A stretch of DNA of 64,000 bases from Parelaphostrongylus tenuis (taxonomy: Eukaryota > Nematoda > Chromadorea > Rhabditida > Metastrongylidae): the NCBI GenBank assembly GCA_019055375.1, contig JAHQIW010002098.1, positions 62,001-126,000 of the forward strand, read 5' to 3'. Below the pieces are notes generated by a model, which did no database searches, was not told the origin of the DNA, and worked only from the letters and a program-made list of their open reading frames with translations. Positions 57,060 to 64,000 of this stretch are shown piece by piece. How positions within the stretch are numbered: position 1 is the first letter of the stretch; every line of letters starts with the position of its first letter. Position numbers and translations under genes: made by a program.

Positions 57060-59100
57060 GTGCTCTAATTGGAAAAGTCGACGAATCATTGGTTGTGAAA
57101 AAGACGAAAACGTTAAAGCGTTTGCAGAATAGATTTGTCTTCATCACCTCCGTGCTGTTGACTTGACCAACTGAATGAATACATGTTCACGTGTGGTTCA
57201 ACTATTTCACAACGCTATGTGCATCGACTTCGATGCGTACGCGCGTGACATGTTACGGACCATACACTTTGATTTCAATGCGCATGTAGATTGCGCTTTA
57301 ATAACACGTTTTCTCCTGAGTCTGACGACAAAAATGCGTCCATGGTTGTGAGATGGTTGATGCATTTATGAGCAAAGACACAAGAATATGTTAGCTTATA
57401 GAAATTCTAGTGGACAGATAATCGAAGAAATATCGCCATACATTTATTCATGCGACGATGTTCTCGAGCAAATGAAGCAATCACAATCGTCGTTCTCATT
57501 TAGCCGCGGTAGCAGTTCCCTATTGTAGCAGTCCCGTGTTTTTTTTTAACTAAATTGGTGAACGAAGACAGTTTCGCCACAGCATTTTTTATGAACGTGA
57601 TCATTCCGTAGCGTTGATTTATGTAGATTGCTGCATAGTAAGTGTCAGACCACGTCAGCGTGACTGGAGTCCATTATGAAAGGACAGTACCGAAAACTCT
57701 ATTTCAATCATGCGCTTGCCCACTCACCCTACTCGATTTGTCTCAATGTGACGGTTACGCAGACCAACATAGCAAGAAGAGTAATTATTGTGGTTACTTA
57801 TTGTCGTGATGAACGCGAGACTGTCGAAACGCAATCCATAATAAAGATTATCACAACCTTGCGTAAGGCCATCAATAAAACAAAATGTTGATTATCCAAA
57901 ACGAGGTTCAATGGAAATAGGTTCCAGAGCGCTGTTTGTTATTGAAAACATGATAGCGCGAAGCAGCGGCAAACCTCTTTTGTAAATTCAGCTGCACAAA
58001 CGAATAGGCTAATGTTCGCGTATCAAGATGACCGTTTATTGGTATTCCTAAATTAGCTAAATTCAACATCTATTGCACAAAATAGCAGAAATCAATCTCA
58101 ATTTCATAAAATAGCAGAATCTAACTTTATCCCGTATGACTATCATTGAGAATACAATGGTCTTAACATGTCATTTTGCAAAACCTTCAATCTGATTTTC
58201 GAAGACAAGCAATTAAATTTGTTGTGTAAATTGTTTACTTCTCAAAGTGAGTGGCATTACATTAATAATCGGAAAATTTGGAAATTTTTCTCAGTTTCAA
58301 TGTGTTGGCAATAATTCCTTCAGTCGTTATGTAAAATTACATGAGTTCCTCTTATCATGGAATGGAAATTGGTAGCACAGTCCAATTTAGGAACAGCATA
58401 CCGCTGTTTTCATGGATATTGAAGTGCTCAATGGTAATGTCAGAACTTAAAGGACTTAAATCAAAGACTAACTTAGTGTTTTCAACGCCAGAAGCAACAC
58501 CTCAATCATTATACTATAGCCGTCTTGATCAATGGCTGTCAATTTGCTGTACAACTTTCACTGACCTCACCGTTATTAATCAATATTTTCTCACATTACT
58601 GAAATAATAGCACAGACAGCAAATTTGTTATAAAAAACAATTGCGATTGTAACATGTCAAGCGACATTCCATTATTCCCACAAATTTCTCAATCCACTGT
58701 CTTTTCAGACACCTTCTTAATATCCCAAGACCGACTATCTATTAACCTCGGCATAGTTCGAATAAATGAATATTTTCTTCTGTTTAGCCATTCCGAGGTG
58801 TTATTGATGTTATTTGTAATATAAATAATAAATAAAAATATAAATAATGCCAATAACACCTCGGAACGGTTGAACAGGAGAAAATATTCATTTACCTTCT
58901 TAATAGCGATGCTTATTTCGTACGGCATAACAGGACGTTTATAAATATCTTTTGACTTGAATTTGGCAGCCAATCGTTTTGATTATGGGTTCCTGTTCTC
59001 GTTCAAAATTGGCTGTGATTACGAAAATTCAATAGAACTTTGCGGGAGTAGTAGAATTTGACCTGGCGCATTACGTTATCAACTGTTTCAGAAAATAATA
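57060..59100. repeat. Long repeat block, copy 3 (longest)
   Basis: Joins the parts seen at 33515-35310 and 180-1435 into one unit of about 2 kb, interrupted by the small MITE at 58723. It is followed by a Penelope-like fragment at 59104, so it may be the degraded body of such an element or a large non-autonomous transposon. Confidence 0.6.
58723..58893. mobile_element. Small hairpin MITE with 12-bp TSD
   Basis: Flanked by ACCTTCTTAATA at 58711-58722 and 58894-58905. Arms AAATGAATATTTTCTTCTGT (58763) and ACAGGAGAAAATATTCATTT (58874) enclose an AT-rich loop. The homologous block near 1200 lacks it. Confidence 0.82.
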
Positions 59101-59103
59101 TGA

Positions 59104-59332
59104 CCGTTTCTGCAAAGCGGTAGAATTCTTGATTTGTCGTAACGGTGGAAACAACATAAGTCCAGGTGCAATATACAGGATTTCTTGTAAGACATGCGGT
59201 GATGAAAACATTGACGAAATCGAGGAACCACTCTGCTACCACATCAAAGAGCACCTAGATGGAATGTTGAAACCTCTGACTGCTTCATTGCCTGCTCAAA
59301 ATAATAGGGAACTGGACATTTCGAAGTGGTAA
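59104..59332 (+). pseudogene. Penelope-like GIY-YIG endonuclease fragment
   Basis: Frame with CRNGGNNISPGAIYRISCK, CGDENIDEIEEPLCYHIKEH and LDGML. In functional relatives the middle reads as a YIGETGR-type catalytic block; here it is NIDEIEE, so the active site is lost. Confidence 0.68.
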
Positions 59333-59423
59333 ATGGATAGTTATAGTATATTAAATTGACGCGAGAGCGTTCAAGGGGAAACTGGCTTTCGTTATTGAAC
59401 ATCCAAATACATTTGGAAGAAAG

Positions 59424-59690
59424 TGCCTATCACCTGTATCACCTGTCGTCCCGTTGATCGTCGAGTGACTCGAACGGGTACCAGTAACACTTTCACTTCT
59501 CCCTATCGCGTGCAAGAGTAGCCCAGTGGGTCCTTACTCTAGGTAATCGTTGAGCATCATATCTTTCTTCTAGTTTTTTATGAAGAAATCGGACCAACTG
59601 GTCGGCGGTGTTCTTGTAGAGAGCTTGATATCTCCAGGAATCCAGTCTGGTAATGCTCTCATCCATCGGTTGTCGCTAAAGCGCATGGTT
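59424..59690 (-). mobile_element. RTE 3' fragment
   Basis: Tail CACCTGTATCACCTGTCG followed by about 265 bp of C-terminal region; it ends abruptly after CGCTAAAGCGCATGG, a 5' truncation. It lies just downstream of a Penelope-like relic. Confidence 0.8.
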
Positions 59691-60044
59691 ATAGCACAAA
59701 TTAATAGCGGAAAACAAGAAGCAAGAATATGTTAGTACCCTACCTTTCCTATCATCCTTCACACTTGAAAGAAGCACTTGCTAAAACCATCTACCTAGCG
59801 GCTACGTGAGTGCGCAGGTAAAGAGGAATGAATGGAAGGAATTGCTATACTTGGCTCAAAAAATAGCCATTTCCAGTGGTTAGGAAACATCGGCTACATG
59901 ATTTAATTCGGAAGGTAGAGTGAAACCCCAAAACAATATTTCACACCCACAATATTTCCTTTACAAGCTGTCCGTCATATCAAGCGAAGCAGCAGGGCTA
60001 CTAAGAGTTTTTTGAAAAGAAGGAGTCTCGTAAGTTCTACGGCA

Positions 60045-60310
60045 ACTATTGAACTTCCGTCTAACTCCCTACGTCGTCAGTTGATCCGTAACCGTCTCTA
60101 TGGTCGCTTATTCAACTAAAAAATTGTATACCCTGCCCAGATGGAAGAGAGGGAATTTGTGTGTGTTCGTACATAATATGTAGTATGAATATATGTAAGG
60201 TATGCGGTATGAATGCATTGGCGTAACGGATAGATCACACTGTGTTCGCACAAAAGAGCATCTAGATGGCAAATATGAAATTCGATTGATACTCCTCAAA
60301 GTGACTGTCA
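60045..60310 (+). pseudogene. Penelope-like endonuclease relic, frameshifted
   Basis: Across two frames RRQLIRNRLYGRLFN and then CPDGREGICV, VCGMNALA and KSI can be matched to the 31017 and 59104 fragments. Stops and shifts make it untranslatable. Confidence 0.5.
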
Positions 60311-60609
60311 CGATTTGGGCACACGGTCAAAAACATCAACGCGCATAACTGTTGAAACCTTTTGAATGAGCGTCAAAAACCAAGTATAGACAGGAAGGAC
60401 TAATGCGCCACTATCACGCTAAACATGGTGTCTTAGCTGTGTTTGGTCTTTTGATCTGGAGTGAAGGTATAAAAGGCTTCGACAAACCATTAGATCATTT
60501 AAACGAATAGACTAGTACAATATACATCCGAACTATGAAAAAGGCGAAGTGGTCAAGACGTCGACGAAGATCTGCTATCCATATGTCCATTGTTGATTAA
60601 TACGCAAAA

Positions 60610-60692
60610 CTTTGAACGTAGGATGGGAGTCAAACTTGCGTCTCACCCTTTCCGTGGACGCGTGCTAATCTGCCACTATTCCTGGTGCTACT
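60610..60692 (-). other. tRNA-like sequence
   Basis: The minus strand has AATAGTGGCAGATTAGCACG and AGTTTGACTCCCATCC. Probably a tRNA-derived fragment; no acceptor pairing was seen. Confidence 0.4.
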
Positions 60693-60774
60693 ACTTACTA
60701 CTACGACCACATCTATGACCAATATCGCGTCGACCAACTAAGATAATACTTTGAGTTTTATACACATAAATGTA

Positions 60775-60813
60775 CATATATATATATATATTATATATAT
60801 ATATATATATATA
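60775..60813. repeat. AT microsatellite
   Basis: About 39 bp of AT dinucleotides with one TT interruption. Confidence 0.9.
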
Positions 60814-61189
60814 AGATGAAAGTGTTAGCAAGTATTTTTTCAAGCTCAACAGGAGCACTATAGTAAACAAAAAATCGAACATCGCAGCAACTGCCACATT
60901 ACAGAAAGGCCGAAAGAGTTTGAAGAGTTGAGATTCAATCGAAACGATTGAACCTTTTCATTTAGAGGCGAAAATGTTGGGTTTTGATTGCGGTGGCGTC
61001 CAATTTTTGTCAGGCACCTCGTGTTTTGAATAACTAATGCAATTGTGAAACTGAGGTGATAACATAATAGAGTTATAGACATACTTTTCTCTAATGCCGT
61101 AATGACAAAAAAGGTTTGCCTGCTATGTGTGTTGATTTATTTAGAAGTTGTTTAAGGGGTTAATCAATTCCGAACTTCTTTGGAAATCT

Positions 61190-61900
61190 AATTTTCGAGA
61201 AGTTTTAAGCAAATTTTGGGTTGATGAAATTTCGCCACGCGCATAGCAATTGGAAAGATCAGCGGGGCTTGTGGGACATCATCGCGAAATGTGTACGGTA
61301 TTTCGCTGACTAAATTATTACAAGGAATAGAAGCGCTGAAGATAAAACGTTGCATACGTAGGCTTCACAGTCTCTGGAAAATCAGAACTTCGTCTTAGAT
61401 GAGAAGGAGAACTCGAGTTCAGTCGGCAAAGGTGTGCAAATACTATCGTCTTCCATCAGAATTGATAAGTCCTTAACGATCAATGATCTTTGTTCTCAAA
61501 TTCAGAAAAAGCAAATATCTCAGGCAAGCACGAAAAATGTATGATTTATTTAGCCGCCGGTGAGGACTCACGACTTCATGAGCTTTTGGTAAAAGATGAA
61601 AGCATGTTAGAATTGATAATCGACATTATTTTGCAGACAATAAATTGAAGTGATACAATCCACATACTCTTTCCAATTCTTGAGCTGAAAGCCTGCTTAC
61701 TATGATATGGAATATTTGTACTGAAACATTTCACGATGAAAATAAAGCAGAGATTATTGGATTGAACATGAATCGCTTGAATAACGCCTTCTTGAAGCGT
61801 TTGCATTCCATGTGATGGTGAATGCACAACAATATATAAGCGGACATCACGTGTCCGCACTTCATAACCAGAGGACGCAAAAACAGCACAGGGACGATCA
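61190..61900. repeat. Partner of 37900-38450 and 39590-39880
   Basis: Here the two parts are nearly adjacent, whereas in the 38-39 kb copy they are separated by the 38500-39140 block and an RTE fragment. Confidence 0.55.
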
Positions 61901-62275
61901 GTATGCAAGAATGAGTTTAAAAGAAAGGCATGATATAATCGAATAGTGCCTTTACTTTCGACTGTTTATACAGATACCTACTTAGATTCTTAAAAACTTA
62001 GATGGTCCGTTTTCACTAGTTGTGCGAGCCCTAGCACATGCTCCAAATGGTATATTGCTGGTCGTGCATATGATTTTCCTTCGGAATCTTGTATGGATTC
62101 GGCGATGGTCTCTCGGCCGGTCTTCCTACTTGTTGATTCGGAGATATGTTAGGTCTAAATCAAAAGCAGAAGTAAGAGGGAAATCAACCGACCGCTCACG
62201 GATGAAGTAAAAGCCAAAATCCTCATTTATTCAAAAATTTATACAAACCTCGGTCAAAACCAATAAGAAGCTTGT
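61900..62275. other. No gene seen
   Basis: A 62-codon plus-strand frame at 62022 has no recognisable motif. Confidence 0.35.
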
Positions 62276-62440
62276 TATCTGATAACATGTTTTGAACATT
62301 CTATTAGATCTAGTATGGCACTTGTACACTGCTAGACGTGTGTTTTACCATTGTCAGTGGCACAGTGTCTATCATTTCAGCCAATCTCCTGCAGGGTGAT
62401 ATACCAGTAGGTATTAGTTTAGTATTAGGTCTCCAACCAA
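62275..62440. repeat. Partial copy of the 21585 foldback family
   Basis: GGCACTTGTACACTGCTAGA and TTTCAGCCAATCTCCTGCAG correspond to the left arm of 21585-21955. Confidence 0.55.
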
Positions 62441-62861
62441 CTTCCGAACTTATTCCAGAAATTCAAAAATTTATTCCAAGTAATCAAAAGTTTTAAATAA
62501 CATTAATTGGATTATTCTCTGTCTGCCTGGATGCAATTCTGCTAACGGTGATTTGGCTCATGATTTTTAATGCTCAGACGAGCAGATTTGGAAGATTTTG
62601 AAAGATGCAGGCAAGAAATGGCGCAAGGACAATTGGAATCCGCACGATCTCACACAAGCTCGAAAGAACGAGAAAAAGCGAATTGCGCTAGCTCATTTTC
62701 GTCGTCATCGCCGCTCTTCGTTTTGGAAGAGAACTGTTACCATTGATGAGAAGTGGATCTTCTTCAAAAGCTGGCGTCGTCCAAATCAGTGGTTGTCACC
62801 AGGTCAGCAAGGAACACCAACACCGGGACCAAATCAATTTGCGTCAGTTGCAATATTGATT

Positions 62862-63079
62862 CAAAATAACTTCAAAAAAGAATGTTTTAACCCTAAACGA
62901 GGTTGGTACGCCAGGGCCATACACCGGTGTTTCGGAGGTTTCGGCCTCTTCGTCACTGACCCCGCCCCACATTAAGCCCTGCATTGTAGGAAGGAGGGAG
63001 GCGTTTGTAGTGATGGCATAGTGTACAATGACACTGGTCCATCACCACTGTTCAGTCGATGGATTTCGGCTGGTTACCA
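62862..63079 (+). mobile_element. Foldback-family element in the mariner (12-bp TSD)
   Basis: Flanked by GCAATATTGATT at 62850-62861 and 63080-63091. Internal sequence (CCATACACCGGTGTTTCGG, GACCCCGCCCCACATTAAG) matches the family at 10147-10665 and 21148-21558. Here only the left arm and middle are present, without a matching right arm. Confidence 0.85.
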
Positions 63080-63446
63080 GCAATATTGATTACTTTTTGG
63101 GAGCGGAGTGGGCCGATTCATTGGGATTTGTTGCAAGCCGGTCAGACCATCAACGCTGAGCGATATTGTCAGCAGCTGGACTTTTGCAATCAAGCAATTC
63201 CACGCCACCACCATCGCCAAGTATTTTACTCAAGATAATGCAAAGCCATAAGTTGCCAAAAAAACAAGGAAGAAGTTGACCGATTTGGTTGGAAGAACTT
63301 GGATCATCTGCTGTATTCGCCAGATCTGTCTCCGCCCGATTTCCATCTCTTCAGACATTGGGGCACTGGTTGGACAAGAAGAAGTTTTGAGACATCAATC
63401 ATTTGCGTCGAAAATTAGCTGATTGGCTTGCATCAAAGAATAATGA

Positions 63447-63679
63447 GTTTTCATAACACTCGTTTCGACTGTTTTCTCAAGACCACAGCTCAAATTTCTA
63501 ACTCGTCGTCGCTAACTCTTAGTGTGGGGAGTGGAGCACCCACAGCGATTAGCAAAAGAGTAGAAAGGGTAACTGCTCGGCTGACGAGATCGCAAGATCA
63601 AAACACGTGTATCGGGCTCTATAAGTCAGCCCTGTTTGACAGACCACTGACATGCGTGGCTTAAAAATGATTGCAAGGC
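63447..63679. mobile_element. hAT-like MITE in the mariner (8-bp TSD)
   Basis: Flanked by AATAATGA at 63439-63446 and 63680-63687. It carries the family landmarks TCTCAAGACCACAGCTCAAA, GACGAGATCGCAAGATC and GACAGACCACTGACATGCG. An 8-bp duplication is what hAT transposases leave. Confidence 0.82.
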
Positions 63680-64000
63680 AATAATGATTTTATGAGCGCG
63701 GAACTGATTTGATGCCGAAGCGTTGGCAGAGTTTCATTAAGGCAGACGGAATACTTCAATTGATGTTATTTGATACTTCCGATTAGTAGGAAAAATAAAT
63801 TTTTCAATCTTTGGATTAAGTTCGGGTAATTAGTTGGGGACCTAATATATCAACAGTCGAAGGTAAAGGTACGATTCATTACGCCACCCACGAGTGCTCG
63901 ACTAGGTCACTGCAATGCTGAGAATTTTATTACTCGGCATTCGGTGACTTAAATAATTCTGCGTCGATCTCTCGATCGTCGAAGGGCTTGTGAAAAATAT

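Larger units (their letters stand above)
62450..63800 (+). pseudogene. mariner-like transposase carrying two insertions
   Basis: Plus-strand blocks in order: WNPHDLTQARKNEKKRIALA, TVTIDEKWIFF (first catalytic Asp), NQWLSPGQQGTPTPG, then after an insertion WERSGPIHWDLLQAGQTINA, YSPDLSPPDFHLFRHW (third Asp), LADWLASKNNEF and, after a second insertion, RGTDLMPKRWQSFIKADG. Frameshifts are present. Both insertions have clean target duplications, so the host coding order can be read exactly. Confidence 0.85.

Noticed and set aside
60770..60815. Promoter or origin in the AT-rich tract
   Set aside because: It is a plain AT microsatellite.
1..64000. CRISPR array, rRNA genes, bacterial operons or viral genes
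   Set aside because: No regularly spaced direct repeats with unique spacers, no rRNA-like stretch and no viral or bacterial gene was seen; genes have spliceosomal introns.

Overview
The window looks like nuclear DNA of a parasitic nematode, most likely a strongylid such as a hookworm. This is inferred from AT-rich DNA, short introns with TTTCAG-type acceptors, an RTE-clade retrotransposon, mariner and maT-like transposases, Penelope-like GIY-YIG relics, tRNA-derived SINEs and very many foldback elements or MITEs. No database search was possible, so the species is not established. Nothing here is bacterial or viral: there are no operons, rRNA genes or CRISPR arrays.

The host genes I can support all lie on the minus strand and had to be assembled exon by exon from splice signals. 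(1) A pair of paralogous small secreted proteins of unknown function, each with five exons and an open frame throughout: 2757-8289 (213 aa) and 43534-45042 (215 aa). They share every splice position and are about 70% identical by eye. (2) The 3' half of an RNase PH-type exosome subunit resembling EXOSC8/Rrp43, with exons between 24283 and 25954. (3) Exons of an unrecognised gene at 20534-22541. (4) Two exons at 18878-19310. (5) A run of small exons at 14737-16569, with one missing base and a decayed partial paralogue at 54398-54990. Groups 3 to 5 may be parts of one or more larger genes whose introns are filled with repeats.

Mobile DNA dominates. A full-length RTE element (3617-6961, minus) with a 10-bp target duplication sits inside a MITE, which sits in intron 3 of the first secreted-protein gene. 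At least seven further RTE pieces occur, including a tail-to-tail pair (40058-41365) and a 5'-inverted copy (55141-56060). maT-like transposase genes at 26430-28020 and 47760-49170 are each split by another element. A mariner at 62450-63800 carries two insertions with clean target duplications. Three internally deleted mariners lie within 30.3-33.3 kb. Seven copies of a tRNA-derived SINE, several tRNA-like fragments and many long-armed foldback elements fill the introns and spacers.

Long diverged homologous blocks recur in the window, for example 7360-9970 with 44100-47070, 13200-14960 with 53150-54990, and 180-1435 with 33515-35310 and 57060-59100. They point to an old local duplication around the secreted-protein genes plus a separate long interspersed repeat. 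I see no coherent new multi-gene system. The items most worth following are the nematode secreted-protein pair, the nested insertions, and the hairpin elements that carry tRNA-like arms or a GATAGT-type repeat.
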